A DNA stretch of 64,000 nucleotides from Pseudomonas aegrilactucae (lineage in GTDB: Bacteria; Pseudomonadota; Gammaproteobacteria; Pseudomonadales; Pseudomonadaceae), in assembly GCF_019168305.1 (NCBI RefSeq), contig NZ_JAHTBI010000053.1, forward strand, positions 1-64,000. Reading direction: 5' to 3'. Both the position numbers and the translations under genes were made by a program. A model generated the notes under the pieces. That model was not told the DNA's origin. It did not search any database and saw only the letters and a list, made by a program, of their open reading frames with translations. Shown here in pieces: positions 25,993 through 35,396 of this stretch (positions are counted from its first letter, which is position 1; each line of letters starts with the position of its first letter).

Positions 25993-27209
25993 CGCAGCAG
26001 TTTGCTCTCCAGCACCTCGGAGCCACGCCCCAGCACGCTTTCACTGAGCTGGATAAACTCCTCGGTGCTGACGCTGTTCAGGCGCATCAGGCCCTGGGTC
26101 ACATCGTCCAGTGAGCGCTGGTTGTGCGTCTGCAGGCGGATCTCCCGGTCCAGCGCCTGCAACAGCAGCACCGCCCGCGCCACCCCCGCATCACTGATCT
26201 GCTCGCCACGCAGCGTGGTGACCTTTTCGCCCTGCCTGGCCAAGCGTGCCTGCACGGCGCCGTAGCGCTCCTCGCTCATGCCCCCGGCCCGACGCAACAG
26301 CTCGATGCCGTAATACTCGGCCAGCCCCTCACCGATCCAGTCGCTGCGCTGCTGGTCGTTGACCTGTGCGAATACCCGCACCAACTCACGCAACAGCGGG
26401 CTGCCACCATTCTCGCTGACCAGCGGCTGGCTGCTGTTGAGGTAGATGGAGTAGTGACCAGCCCGCGTGCCACGCCACAGCTGGTCGCGCGCGCCTACCA
26501 GCAGCAGCTTGGGCGGGTTGCGCGGGAACACGGCCTGCAATTGCGGCCAGACGAAGGTCAGCAGGGTGAGCGTGTCCATGCGGCGCAGCCCCTGGCCTTG
26601 CGGCCCGCTGACGGTGACCTCGGTGTCGCCCAGGCGCGTGCGCCGGCTACCCAGCGTGCCGGCGAGCATCCAGCCGGTAGGACGGTCGAACAGCCGCGCG
26701 GGGTTATCGACCCGAAAACGTTGCTTGCCGATACGCGGCCAGGCGGTTTCGACACTCTTCCAGCCGGCGGGCAGCTCGAATGCCAGGCGTGCGACCAGCT
26801 CGGTGCCGTCCTGCTGGTCGAGCCGGGCCGGCGGCACCAGGTCCTCGCCACGAAACAACGCCCATTCGGGGGTAACCCGGCTGTCGAAGCCGGCGTTCTT
26901 CAAGGCATGGTTGAGGCTGACCCGATAGCTCAGGCTGGCCTTGCCCGGCGCCGGCTGCCACAGGCCGCGGCGTGCATCGGCCTGCAACTGCCACGGCCCG
27001 TCGGCCTTGAAGTCGCTGTAGAGGGCCTCGCGCCCCAGGTCGAAATCCAGGCTGCGTACCGCCGCGCCCTCGGCCAGGGTCAGGCGGACTTCGGCCTGAC
27101 CGCCGCCGGGTAGCAGGCGCACGTGGTAATCCAGGTTGATCTTCTTGGCCCAGGCGCCGTGGCTGGCCAACAGCAGCGCAGCCCCGAGCAGGCAGTGACG
27201 CACACCCAT
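25989..27209 (-). CDS. M61-like gluzincin fold protein with a lost zinc motif
   Basis: A 406-residue exported protein with a signal peptide (cut after about residue 21, GAWA). The first 200 residues are beta-rich, and the second half looks like a gluzincin peptidase domain. In place of the zinc helix HExxH it reads RELVR (residues 274-278), so both zinc histidines are Arg. The downstream glutamate motif is kept, as WIGEGLAEYYG (291-301). It is therefore probably a catalytically dead relative that binds peptides or acts as a scaffold. The family assignment is from pattern, not from a search. Confidence 0.65.
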   Translation of the reverse strand: MGVRHCLLGAALLLASHGAWAKKINLDYHVRLLPGGGQAEVRLTLAEGAAVRSLDFDLGREALYSDFKADGPWQLQADARRGLWQPAPGKASLSYRVSLNHALKNAGFDSRVTPEWALFRGEDLVPPARLDQQDGTELVARLAFELPAGWKSVETAWPRIGKQRFRVDNPARLFDRPTGWMLAGTLGSRRTRLGDTEVTVSGPQGQGLRRMDTLTLLTFVWPQLQAVFPRNPPKLLLVGARDQLWRGTRAGHYSIYLNSSQPLVSENGGSPLLRELVRVFAQVNDQQRSDWIGEGLAEYYGIELLRRAGGMSEERYGAVQARLARQGEKVTTLRGEQISDAGVARAVLLLQALDREIRLQTHNQRSLDDVTQGLMRLNSVSTEEFIQLSESVLGRGSEVLESKLLR

Positions 27210-27253
27210 TCACATCCCTCTGCGCCGGTCATGGCGCGACACCCGCCACCGGC

Positions 27254-27700
27254 TCAGCCGGCGCGGAAAATCAGATAGTCTTCCCAGTCGTCTTCGGCCA
27301 CGCTGTCCTCACTGACCATGCGCCCCGCCCACGAGATGCGCTGCTTGTGCACCTGTTCGCGACTGCCGCTGACCAGGTGATGCCAGCCGGGCAGGTCCTT
27401 GCCCTCGCTGACCAGCCGGTAGCCGCAGGTAGGCGGCAGCCACTTGAACTGGTCGGCCTTGCCGGGGGTGAGCTGAATGCAGTCGGGTACCGACTTGAAG
27501 CGGTTCGGGTAATCGCTGCACTGGCAGGTCTTGAGGTCGAGCAGTTTGCAGGCAATGCTCGTGTAATAGACGCTGTTGTCATCTTCGTCCTCGAGCTTTT
27601 GCAGGCAGCACAGCCCGCACCCATCGCACAGCGACTCCCACTCCTGGCGATCGAGCTGATCGAGGGTCTTGCTGATCCAGAAGGGTTGGGTGGCAGGCAT
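27254..27700 (-). CDS. YcgN-family cysteine cluster protein
   Basis: A 148-residue protein of the UPF0260 (YcgN) family with conserved Cys clusters CDGCGLCC near residue 26 and later [15 protein letters not shown], the pattern of a zinc- or iron-binding protein. It is cytoplasmic. The family is widespread in proteobacteria and its function is unknown. In many gammaproteobacteria ycgN lies near ycgL and rnd, which in this window are about 2 kb away. Confidence 0.9.
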   Translation of the reverse strand: MPATQPFWISKTLDQLDRQEWESLCDGCGLCCLQKLEDEDDNSVYYTSIACKLLDLKTCQCSDYPNRFKSVPDCIQLTPGKADQFKWLPPTCGYRLVSEGKDLPGWHHLVSGSREQVHKQRISWAGRMVSEDSVAEDDWEDYLIFRAG

Positions 27701-27851
27701 GAGGCGGTTTGTCCTGTTTCAATTCGAGTGCGCGCGCGTGGCGGCGCCAGTCTAGGGGGTGTGGGCGGGCATTGCCATACCGCTTGTCAGGGTTGACGCC
27801 ACGCAGTAGTTTGGCAGCCCATGCCTTTCTCAACCCTGTCAGGACCTCACC

Positions 27852-28445
27852 ATGAGTGCTAATCCTCGCGTTGCCGACCATGCCATTGACGAGCAGTTCA
27901 TCCAGCGCTGGTCGCCCCGCGCCTTTACCGGCGAGCCGATCGAGCAGGCCACCCTGCTGAGCTTCTTCGAAGCCGCGCGCTGGGCACCCTCGGCCTACAA
28001 CTCGCAGCCGTGGCGCTTCCTTTATGCACGCCGTGACACACCGAACTGGGAGCGCTTCCTGGGCCTGCTCAACGAATTCAACCGCAGCTGGGCGCAACAC
28101 GCCTCGGCGCTGGTACTGGTGATCTCCAAGACCACCTTCACCGCCCCGGGTGCCAGCGAAGAAAGCCCGGCGCTGTGGCACACCTTCGACACCGGCTCGG
28201 CCTGGGGCCACCTGGCGTTGCAGGCCAGCATCAGCGGCTGGCATACCCATGGCATGGCCGGTTTCGATCAGGAACTGGCACGCCAGGCGCTGAAGATTCC
28301 GGAAGGTTATGTGCTGCATGCGATGGTGGCGGTCGGCAAGCTGGGCGACAAGGCGAGCCTGGCCGAATACCTGCAGGCGCGTGAAGTGCCAAGCCCGCGC
28401 AAGCCGCTGAGCGAGCTGGCGGCCGAGGGTGATTTCAGCCTGTAA
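27852..28445 (+). CDS. Nitroreductase family protein
   Basis: A 197-residue FMN-dependent oxidoreductase. It has the N-terminal SPRAF/RWSPR-like FMN phosphate region (RWSPRAF), the APSAYNSQPWRF motif that contacts FMN, and the C-terminal segment GKLGDKASLAEYL. It probably reduces nitro compounds, quinones or other small electrophiles; the substrate cannot be told. A suitable ribosome-binding site lies upstream. The gene stands alone and is followed by a REP pair. Confidence 0.88.
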   Translation: MSANPRVADHAIDEQFIQRWSPRAFTGEPIEQATLLSFFEAARWAPSAYNSQPWRFLYARRDTPNWERFLGLLNEFNRSWAQHASALVLVISKTTFTAPGASEESPALWHTFDTGSAWGHLALQASISGWHTHGMAGFDQELARQALKIPEGYVLHAMVAVGKLGDKASLAEYLQAREVPSPRKPLSELAAEGDFSL

Positions 28446-28456
28446 GGCTTGAAATG

Positions 28457-28560
28457 GCGTCGCCCCTTTCGCTGGCAAGCCAGCTCCCACAGGTTCACCA
28501 CTGCTCTCAAAGGCAGTGATGTCCCTGTGGGAGCTGGCTTGCCAGCGAAGGGAGCGACGC
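28457..28560. repeat. Twin inverted REP element
   Basis: Two full REP copies in inverted orientation with nearly matching outer flanks (GCGTCGCCC on the left and GGGAGCGACGC on the right), separated by about 30 bases. They lie between the convergent nitroreductase and 2-hydroxyacid dehydrogenase genes and could act as a transcript-end hairpin for both. Confidence 0.9.
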
Positions 28561-28568
28561 TGCTTTAA

Positions 28569-29501
28569 TCAGTAGCCCCGCTCGAAATCCACCTCACCGC
28601 GCAACCCCTGCCCCGCTTCATACGCCCGCAGATTCTCCACGAACAGGCGCACCATCGCCGTCGGCGAGGTCGGCGCCGAGCTGTGCCCGGTCAGCAGCAA
28701 CCCCCAGGCGGTCCAGAACGGATGGCGCTGCGGCAATGGCTCCTGGCGGCACACGTCGATCACCGCGCCCGCCAAGTGCCCCAGCTTCAACGCCTCGACC
28801 AGGTCCGCATCGACCACCGCCACCCCGCGCCCGGCATTGATGAACACCGCCTCGGGGTTGAAACGGGCAAACAGCGCGGCGTTGTACAGGTCATGGGTGG
28901 CCGGCGTGTCGGGCAACAGGTTGACCACATAATCGACCTCGCCGACCAACCGCCCCAGGTCGTCCAGCCCCGCCACCTCGACGAACGGCACCTGCTCACG
29001 GGCCTGGCTGGCTACGCCATACACCGTGACGCCGAACGGCAGCAGGAACTCGGCCACCTGCTGGCCAATGTCGCCGGTGCCGACAATCAGCACCCGCCGC
29101 CCCTCCAGGCTGCGCCCCGGGCGCCCGTCCCATTTGCGCTCGACCTGGCTCACCAGCCGCGCCATCACCTCGCGCTCATGCCCGAGCATGTAGGTGAGCA
29201 CATATTCGGCCATCACCTGACCGAAGATGCCCACCGCACGGGTCAGACGATATTCACGCGCCAGCCCCTCGGCCAGCAGCGGGGTAATCCCGGCCCAGGT
29301 CGATTGCACCCACGCAGGCGCATGGCCCTGACGCAACAGCGTGGCCAGCAGGTCCGGCTGGCCCAGCCATACCGGGCAGTCGGCAGCCAGCGCCGAGAGT
29401 TCGGCGGAGTCGCCACTGGTGCGCACCTCCAGCTCCGGCAGCGCCTCGCGCAGCAGGCGAGCGTAAAGGGCATGATCCTGTTCGGCGATCAGTACGCGCA
29501 T
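28569..29501 (-). CDS. D-2-hydroxyacid dehydrogenase, GhrA-like
   Basis: A 310-residue NAD(P)-dependent dehydrogenase. The Rossmann motif GTGDIGQQVAEFL is central, and the catalytic Arg/Glu/His region is represented by NAGRGVAVVDADLV and the C-terminal TGHSSAPT. The length fits the glyoxylate/hydroxypyruvate reductase A branch. The physiological substrate is uncertain. It is followed by a REP pair and separated from ycgL by about 80 bases. Confidence 0.88.
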   Translation of the reverse strand: MRVLIAEQDHALYARLLREALPELEVRTSGDSAELSALAADCPVWLGQPDLLATLLRQGHAPAWVQSTWAGITPLLAEGLAREYRLTRAVGIFGQVMAEYVLTYMLGHEREVMARLVSQVERKWDGRPGRSLEGRRVLIVGTGDIGQQVAEFLLPFGVTVYGVASQAREQVPFVEVAGLDDLGRLVGEVDYVVNLLPDTPATHDLYNAALFARFNPEAVFINAGRGVAVVDADLVEALKLGHLAGAVIDVCRQEPLPQRHPFWTAWGLLLTGHSSAPTSPTAMVRLFVENLRAYEAGQGLRGEVDFERGY

Positions 29502-29581
29502 GTTCTAAGCAACCTTGGCAGCAGCCACGGCAGCGGCCCGGTAAACACCGAAGGCCGCGCCATGCAAAAACGGAGGGAAGG

Positions 29582-29875
29582 TCAGATCGGGTCGTTGCGA
29601 CGCAGCAGCTCTTCGGGCAAGTGCTCGATGTACTCGTCCTCGAGAGGCGGCATCTGCAGGTGATAACCCTGGGTTTCGAGGTTCTCCAGCACTTTGCCGA
29701 TATCTTCGCGGGCCAACTGGCGCTCGGGGGTCAACACCAGGTCAAAGGCATGTACCGGCTTGCCGAACGCGGGCAGCAGGCCCTCGGGTACGCGCTCCAG
29801 GCCATCGGACTTGAGCACGTACAGGTACATTTCGTTCTTGCGCGGGCTCTTGTAGATCGAGCAGATACGTTTCAT
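29582..29875 (-). CDS. YcgL domain-containing protein
   Basis: A 97-residue protein of the YcgL family starting [20 protein letters not shown], a very conserved N-terminus that fixes the start. It is small, cytoplasmic and of unknown function. Its ATG overlaps the stop of rnd (ATGA), the usual arrangement in gammaproteobacteria, which suggests a link to RNA metabolism. Confidence 0.9.
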   Translation of the reverse strand: MKRICSIYKSPRKNEMYLYVLKSDGLERVPEGLLPAFGKPVHAFDLVLTPERQLAREDIGKVLENLETQGYHLQMPPLEDEYIEHLPEELLRRNDPI

Positions 29876-31005
29876 GGCTGGTCTCCGGCGCCAGCAAGGC
29901 AATCGAGCAGCGCCTGGCCCATCCGCTCGCGGCGCCAGCCACGCAACGAATCAGGCAGTTGATAAGGCCCTTTGGGGTAGCCGCTCTTGAGCAGCGCCTC
30001 GAGGGTTTTCTTGCGCAGCATCAGCTCGGGCGCAATATTCAGGCGTTCACCTTCGGCCTGGCCAATGGCGCGCAGTTGCTTGAGCAACGACGAGGCTTCG
30101 ATCGGCAATGGCTCGGGCAATGCCGGTGGCCATTCGCTAGGCGGCACGCTGGCGGCCTTGCGGATCAGTTCCAGCAGGAACTCGCCATCCTGGCGGAGGG
30201 TGCGCGGGTGCATGTCTTCGATCTTGGCCAGCGCCGACAGGTTGTCGGGCTGAGTGCGTGCGATCGGCCACAGCGAGTGCTCACGCAGCACACGGTTGCG
30301 TGGCAGGTCGCGGGCACGCGCCTCGCGCTCGCGCCAGGCGCACAGCTCGCGCAGCACGGCCAGTTGCGCGCGCGAAAGCTTCCAGGCCAGCTTGGCGTCA
30401 CGGTACAGCTCGTACGGGTCGATTTCGCGGCGCAGTTGCGCCACCAGCTCGGCGCCGTCCTCCAGCACCCAGGCGTACTTGTCCTCGGACAGTTGCGGGC
30501 GCAGGCGCTCGTACACCTCGGCCAGGTGTACCGCATCTTCGGCGGCGTAGCTGACCTGGGTGTCCGACAGCGGGCGTTGCAGCCAGTCCGAGCGGGTTTC
30601 GCCCTTGGGCAGCTCGATGCCGAGCACTTCCTGCACCAGGCGCGAATAACCCATCGAGAAGCCCAGGTTGAGGTAACCGGCCGCCAGCTGGGTATCGAAC
30701 AACGGTGCCGGCAGGCTGCCGGTGAGGCGCAACAGCACTTCGAGGTCTTCGCTGCAGGCGTGCAGCACCTTGGTGACGCGGGTGTCTTCGAGCAGACCGG
30801 CCAGCGGTTGCCAGTCACCGATCAGCAGGGGATCGATCAGAAAAGCGCGTTGCCCGTCACCGACCTGGATCAACCCGGCGATGGGATAAAACGTGTCAAC
30901 CCGCATGAACTCGGTATCAAGCGCTACATAGGGCAACTGCCGCCACTGCTGGCAGTGCTCGGCCAGGCTGCGGTCGTCGCAAATCCAGTGAATATCGATG
31001 GCCAC
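29872..31005 (-). CDS. rnd: Ribonuclease D
   Basis: A 377-residue 3'-5' exoribonuclease that trims tRNA precursors and other small RNAs. The DEDD exonuclease domain shows ALDTEFMR near residue 28 and [13 protein letters not shown] near residue 165. The C-terminal HRDC domain begins about residue 200. The start is a GTG preceded by GGGAG at 6-8 bases, in agreement with the family length (about 375). It is coupled to ycgL. Confidence 0.92.
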   Translation of the reverse strand: MAIDIHWICDDRSLAEHCQQWRQLPYVALDTEFMRVDTFYPIAGLIQVGDGQRAFLIDPLLIGDWQPLAGLLEDTRVTKVLHACSEDLEVLLRLTGSLPAPLFDTQLAAGYLNLGFSMGYSRLVQEVLGIELPKGETRSDWLQRPLSDTQVSYAAEDAVHLAEVYERLRPQLSEDKYAWVLEDGAELVAQLRREIDPYELYRDAKLAWKLSRAQLAVLRELCAWREREARARDLPRNRVLREHSLWPIARTQPDNLSALAKIEDMHPRTLRQDGEFLLELIRKAASVPPSEWPPALPEPLPIEASSLLKQLRAIGQAEGERLNIAPELMLRKKTLEALLKSGYPKGPYQLPDSLRGWRRERMGQALLDCLAGAGDQP

Positions 31006-31112
31006 AAGGCTCTCCCACAAACAATGGCGCGCAGTATATACGGCGCAGGCCACCGCCGGGAAACCGCACGACAGCCGTTCCCTCGCCAGCCGCGCACGCG
31101 GTCGGGGGTAAC

Positions 31113-32747
31113 TCAGTGGTTCGCCAGTACCGGGCGGCAACTGGCGAACAGGTCCAGCTGCGGGTCATAGACCGAGGTACGCACCCGCAACAGGCCCAGC
31201 ACCGAATGAAACAGGTTGTCCTGGCTCAACGGCTGCTGGCGCTCGCGTGCCAGGCAATCGGTGTCCACAGCAAAGTCCTTGCGGTAGTTGTCAGAAAACC
31301 ACGCCAGCATCGGCACGTGTTTCTGCTGCTCCGGCGCCAGCATATACGGGGTACCGTGCAGGAACAGGTGGTACTCACCCAGCGACTCGCCGTGGTCGGA
31401 CAGGTAGAGCATGGCAGTGTCGACCTGGCCCTGCTTGCTGCGCAGGATATCGATCAGCGAAGCCAGCACATGGTCGGTGTACACCAGCGTGTTGTCGTAG
31501 GCATTGATGATGCTCTGGCGGTCGCACTTGTCCAGGGCATTGCTGCGACACACCGGGGTGAAGCGCTCGTAGGCCGGCGGATAGCGCTTGAAGTAATCCG
31601 GCCCGTGGCTGCCCATCTGGTGCAGCACCAGCACGGTGTCCTGTTGCAGGTTGTCGATCATCGCTTCCAGCCCCTGCAGCAGGATCTCGTCATGGCACTC
31701 GCTGTCGGCGCACAGCGCCGGGTCCTTGAGGTTGCTGACATCGACGAACGTCACGCGATCACAGGTGCCCTTGCAACCGGACTGGTTGTCGCGCCAGCGC
31801 ACGTCCAGACCGGCACGTTTGAGCACGTCCAGCAGGCCTTCCTGGTGCTTCGCCTTGCTGGCGTCATACTGTTTGCGGGTAAAGTTGGAAAACATGCACG
31901 GTACCGACACGGCCGTTTCGGTCCCGCAGGAATGCACATCGCTGAAGGCGATCAACCCGGCTTCCTTGCTCAACTGCGGCGTTGTATCACGGCTGTAACC
32001 CAGCAGGCCGAAGTTCTCGGCCCGGGCACTTTCGCCCACCACCAGCACCGTCAGCGACTTGCGCCCCTGTTGCTGAACAGCCACGGGTCGCACGGCATCT
32101 TCACCCAGGCTGCGAAACGGCTCGCGGGCCGACCCCAGCTGCTCGTGCAGGTAGCCGACGGTAGCGCCAACATAGTTGCTGGGCACGATCATCAGGCGCA
32201 ACTCATGATGATTGCGGAACAATGAAGACAATCCTTGATAATTGAGCAGCGCAACGCTCGCCAATACTCCCGCACTGGCCAACCCCACCAGCAACTTGCT
32301 GAACAACTCCCGGGGGAACCGACGGTAATGGATCGGTGTTTTGTACAGCACGATTACCGGCACTACACCCAATAGCAGAAGATAGGCCAGCAACGTAAAC
32401 GAGAGCAGGTCACGTACTTCGGTGGTATTGGTTTCCACGGTATTGCGCAACATGCCGATGTCCATCAGCACGCCATAATGATTCATGAAGTAAGCCACAC
32501 CGGCACTGACCAGAAAGAGTGTGGCCAGCACCGGCTTGAGCACGCCCCGAAACGCCAGCAGGGTCAGCACCAGGTTGAACGCGCACAGCAGGATCACGGC
32601 AAACGCGGCCCGCAGCAGCAGGCCTGCCCCATCCCCCGGCACAATCGAGAAAACATGCTGCCACAGCACCGCATTTAAACCGAACAACAGGTACAGGCTG
32701 GCAATCAACGTGACCCATTCGGCACGCAGGGGTTTGACCTTGAGCAT
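31113..32747 (-). CDS. eptA: Lipid A phosphoethanolamine transferase
   Basis: A 544-residue inner membrane enzyme with five N-terminal transmembrane helices (residues about 10-175) and a periplasmic sulfatase-fold domain. The nucleophile Thr lies in GTETAVSVPCMF, and the metal ligands include VVGESARAENF and YLSDHGESLGE. Cys pairs for the expected disulfides are present. It adds phosphoethanolamine to lipid A, which lowers surface charge and can raise polymyxin tolerance. The start at 32747 gives MLKVKPLR; the longer frame is not needed. Confidence 0.92.
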   Translation of the reverse strand: MLKVKPLRAEWVTLIASLYLLFGLNAVLWQHVFSIVPGDGAGLLLRAAFAVILLCAFNLVLTLLAFRGVLKPVLATLFLVSAGVAYFMNHYGVLMDIGMLRNTVETNTTEVRDLLSFTLLAYLLLLGVVPVIVLYKTPIHYRRFPRELFSKLLVGLASAGVLASVALLNYQGLSSLFRNHHELRLMIVPSNYVGATVGYLHEQLGSAREPFRSLGEDAVRPVAVQQQGRKSLTVLVVGESARAENFGLLGYSRDTTPQLSKEAGLIAFSDVHSCGTETAVSVPCMFSNFTRKQYDASKAKHQEGLLDVLKRAGLDVRWRDNQSGCKGTCDRVTFVDVSNLKDPALCADSECHDEILLQGLEAMIDNLQQDTVLVLHQMGSHGPDYFKRYPPAYERFTPVCRSNALDKCDRQSIINAYDNTLVYTDHVLASLIDILRSKQGQVDTAMLYLSDHGESLGEYHLFLHGTPYMLAPEQQKHVPMLAWFSDNYRKDFAVDTDCLARERQQPLSQDNLFHSVLGLLRVRTSVYDPQLDLFASCRPVLANH

Positions 32748-32951
32748 GGCACTTCGCTTCTTGATGAGTCCGTCATGATGTCGTTGCAACATCGAGTAAT
32801 AACAGGGCGGACTGTAGGCAGCGTGCCATCAATTTTTTGTGAAAAAGGCGACAACAAATAATTGTTGCGTGCTTATCATCGAGCAGAATACTTCTTGTTC
32901 AGCTTTTATTCAGAAACAGGACACAAGTGCCCTGTTCCCTTCAGCCGCTTA

Positions 32952-33323
32952 TCACGCTTCTGCCGGCAGCAGCACCTTGACGTAGGTGTCACGGTCCATG
33001 TCCCTGACCTCAACGCTCAGTTGCACTTCCAGCGTCGACGCACCTTGCACGGCCTCTTTCAGTACCTCGAGCAGGCTGCTCGACAGTTGCTGCTTGACCT
33101 CAGCGCTGCGGCCACTGAGCAAGGCCAGCCTGACACAGGCAAATGCCCGGTCCACAGGGGCCACACCGACGCGAAAGTCGGCAAAAGCCTGGGCACGGGC
33201 CTTGATGTCGAGTTCCTGCGCGAATTGGCCGCTGCCCACCAGGGCATGGTTCAGACGCAACAGGGTCTTCTCGACATCCAGTTGCTTCAGGTTGTCGCTG
33301 TACTCCAGGTGCAGATGCGGCAT
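32952..33323 (-). CDS. 5-carboxymethyl-2-hydroxymuconate delta-isomerase-like protein
   Basis: A 123-residue tautomerase-superfamily protein starting Met-Pro-His, so Pro would be the N-terminal catalytic base after Met removal. The length and pattern (MPHLHLEYSDN) match the CHMI family of the homoprotocatechuate pathway. None of the other genes of that pathway lie nearby, so the true substrate may differ. It stands alone between eptA and the small DUF465-like gene, which is divergent. Confidence 0.82.
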   Translation of the reverse strand: MPHLHLEYSDNLKQLDVEKTLLRLNHALVGSGQFAQELDIKARAQAFADFRVGVAPVDRAFACVRLALLSGRSAEVKQQLSSSLLEVLKEAVQGASTLEVQLSVEVRDMDRDTYVKVLLPAEA

Positions 33324-33436
33324 TGCTCAGGCGTCCGTTCAGGTCATAGGCCGTACAGACTACCCCACCCGCCGAGGCCGGCAAAGGCGTCTATCCTCAA
33401 GGATCATGCCCCCACCAACCCAGCAGAGGTGAAGAA

Positions 33437-33670
33437 ATGCCGGTCAAGCACGATTTGCTAGCGGACCTGAATCTGACCAAAGAGGCGTTCGAGGCGAAAA
33501 AGAAAAGCGATTCTCGCCTGAGTCAACTGCATAAAGAATACGAGGCGATCGACGCCAGAGTGCTCGAGGCAGAAAAAGGCGGTGCCAGCGACGACCAGGT
33601 CACTCACCTGCGCAAGGAGCGGCTACGCATCAAGGACAAGATCGTCCAGCACCTCCAGCCCGCTCACTGA
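33437..33670 (+). CDS. YdcH-like (DUF465) small coiled-coil protein
   Basis: A 77-residue charged protein, almost wholly helical, with the DUF465 pattern (LHKEYEAIDARVLEAE then LRKERLRIKDKI). It has no signal or membrane segment. GAGGTGAAG just upstream is a good ribosome-binding site. The function is unknown. Its stop overlaps the 3' end of the convergent sulfotransferase gene by 7 bases and marks the left edge of the accessory cluster. Confidence 0.82.
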   Translation: MPVKHDLLADLNLTKEAFEAKKKSDSRLSQLHKEYEAIDARVLEAEKGGASDDQVTHLRKERLRIKDKIVQHLQPAH

Positions 33671-34617
33671 TCCCGCTGCAGGCGCAATGTTTCCAGCCCG
33701 GCATAGGCCGCCGCCGCCCAGTGCTCGATACGCTCGCGTAACAAGAGCGAGGCCTCGCGCTGCTTGGCCGGGCTATCTGCCACGAATACCTGCGAGGGTG
33801 ACTTGGCATGCAGGCCGGCAGCCGTGAATGCCTGCTCCACCGCCGCACCTTCGAGATTGAACACGCCGGCCAGCCGCCCACCCATGGCCTGCGGCAATTC
33901 GCAGTAGTTGACCACCAACCCGCCCTGCGCGGTGCAATGCTGCAGCCCGGCCGCCAGCAGCAGCCCCAGACGCCGCGCCACGTCATCCTCGCGACTGACG
34001 AAAGGCCCAGTGCCTTCCAGGTGAGCCGCCCCCAGCATGCCCGCAATCATGTGCATCCCGGCCCGACGCAGGTGCGACACGGCGATCTCCAGCGGGTCGC
34101 GGTACAGGTACAGCCACGGGACATGGGGGAAGCACGCGTGCAACAGGGGAAACTCCACGATGTTCCAGGCATCAAGCTTGATCACCAGCGCGGTCTCGCG
34201 CCCACTGCGCACCTGGCCGTAGGCCGACAACAACCCCTGTATGGCCGCGGCACGCTGCTGCGCAGGCATTGTGCTGCGCAGCAGGGTATCGAGCGCAGGT
34301 GGCTCGCAAATCACGATGTGCGTGTCCAGGCGCGCCAGCATCTGGCCGATCAGCGTTGAGCCACAGCGTGAGGCATGATGAATGAATGCCGTGGGGGCAA
34401 GCCCGGGGCTTGTGCGTTGCCAGTCGCTCAGCGCGCTCAATGGCGTTACACGGCGCAGCACCTGGTTGAACGGCAGGCGCAAGGCGTCATCGACATCATC
34501 CCGGAAGAACGGCTGTTGCAGGCGCTGCTCGCCAAACCAGCACCAGTCCACGCACCACTGTTGCTGCGCCTGCCAGATACGGATCGGCAGCCAACCCTTG
34601 AAACTCACACTCTCCAT
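33664..34617 (-). CDS. Sulfotransferase family protein
   Basis: A 317-residue cytoplasmic protein. It has the 5'-phosphosulfate loop HHASRCGSTLIG (about residues 80-91) and the 3'-phosphate region YLYRDPLEIAVSHLRRAG (Arg173, Ser181) of PAPS-dependent sulfotransferases. It would move a sulfate group from PAPS to a hydroxyl or amine of an acceptor. Its first 13 bases overlap the end of the Asp/Asn hydroxylase gene, which overlaps the APS kinase gene, so PAPS supply and use are encoded together. The acceptor is unknown; a tyrosine of the nearby precursor peptide is a candidate by inference. Confidence 0.82.
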   Translation of the reverse strand: MESVSFKGWLPIRIWQAQQQWCVDWCWFGEQRLQQPFFRDDVDDALRLPFNQVLRRVTPLSALSDWQRTSPGLAPTAFIHHASRCGSTLIGQMLARLDTHIVICEPPALDTLLRSTMPAQQRAAAIQGLLSAYGQVRSGRETALVIKLDAWNIVEFPLLHACFPHVPWLYLYRDPLEIAVSHLRRAGMHMIAGMLGAAHLEGTGPFVSREDDVARRLGLLLAAGLQHCTAQGGLVVNYCELPQAMGGRLAGVFNLEGAAVEQAFTAAGLHAKSPSQVFVADSPAKQREASLLLRERIEHWAAAAYAGLETLRLQRDQ

Positions 34618-35396
34618 TGGTCGCTCCAGCGTGCGCGCCCCGCCCGCATCGCTGCACGCAGCTGTTCACGGTCAAAATCCAGGCCCTGTGCGGCAGCCAT
34701 CGTCAGGGTGCGCTGGATGAACGCCTCGACATCGTGCAACGCCTGCAACTCGGCGCTGGCCTCAGGCTGATGCAACAGCCATTGCTGAAACTGCGCGAAG
34801 GCTTCGCCAGCCTGGCCGCACCCCAGGGCCGGTGTGAGGGGCAGGCCCCTCTCGATCAGCCCACAGATCCACGGCCCAGGGCGGCAATCCACCACCAGGT
34901 GGATACGCGCCGTGCTGTCACGGTTGTGCACGCTGTGGCGCCGTGCCAGGTCGAGGAACCAGCATTCGCCGGCAGCCATGGGAATGCGTTGGCCGTCGAG
35001 CATGAAATCCACCTGGGGCGGGCTCAGCAACGGTACATGCAGGCGCAGGTCGGCATCCTCGCCGTCCAGGTCGTAGTCGCGGTGCTCGTGAATCTGCGCG
35101 CCGGCGCCCAGGCGCAGCAGGCGCGCCGAGCGAATATCCACCGCCAGTGCCTGCAACCCCTGCTGCCAGCGCAGGTCGCGCAGCCAGGGGGCGGTGGGCC
35201 TCGCAGCAGCGGCGCCATGCCCGAGGGGGATGGGCGCGTCGATGGCTGCAATCAGCGGCACGCCGCTCCAGTCGCCCGCGTAGTAATGCTGATTGAAGTG
35301 CGGTTGCCAGTCGCTGTCGGCGATGTCGTCCAATGCGGCCAGCAGCAAGGGCAGGTCGACCTGCACCGAGAGTCGAGCACACAGGGGGCGGCTCAT
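34605..35396 (-). CDS. Aspartyl/asparaginyl beta-hydroxylase family oxygenase
   Basis: A 263-residue soluble Fe(II)/2-oxoglutarate oxygenase. The iron-binding pattern is complete, with EHRDYD (His105, Asp107), HSVHNR (His157) and a 2-oxoglutarate Arg in ARIHLVVD (Arg164). Unlike the LpxO-like protein at 11.7 kb, it has no membrane helix, so a peptide or small-molecule substrate is more likely. It sits between APS kinase (four-base overlap) and the sulfotransferase (13-base overlap). It might create a hydroxyl that the sulfotransferase then uses. Confidence 0.85.
   Translation of the reverse strand: MSRPLCARLSVQVDLPLLLAALDDIADSDWQPHFNQHYYAGDWSGVPLIAAIDAPIPLGHGAAAARPTAPWLRDLRWQQGLQALAVDIRSARLLRLGAGAQIHEHRDYDLDGEDADLRLHVPLLSPPQVDFMLDGQRIPMAAGECWFLDLARRHSVHNRDSTARIHLVVDCRPGPWICGLIERGLPLTPALGCGQAGEAFAQFQQWLLHQPEASAELQALHDVEAFIQRTLTMAAAQGLDFDREQLRAAMRAGRARWSDQWRV

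Noticed and set aside
15021..28560. Repeated palindromes resembling a CRISPR array
   Set aside because: The copies are scattered singly or in inverted pairs kilobases apart with a REP core; there are no regular spacers and no cas genes.
31006..31140. Upstream extension of rnd to 31140
   Set aside because: The GTG at 31005 has a good ribosome-binding site and gives the usual RNase D length; the extension is not family-like.
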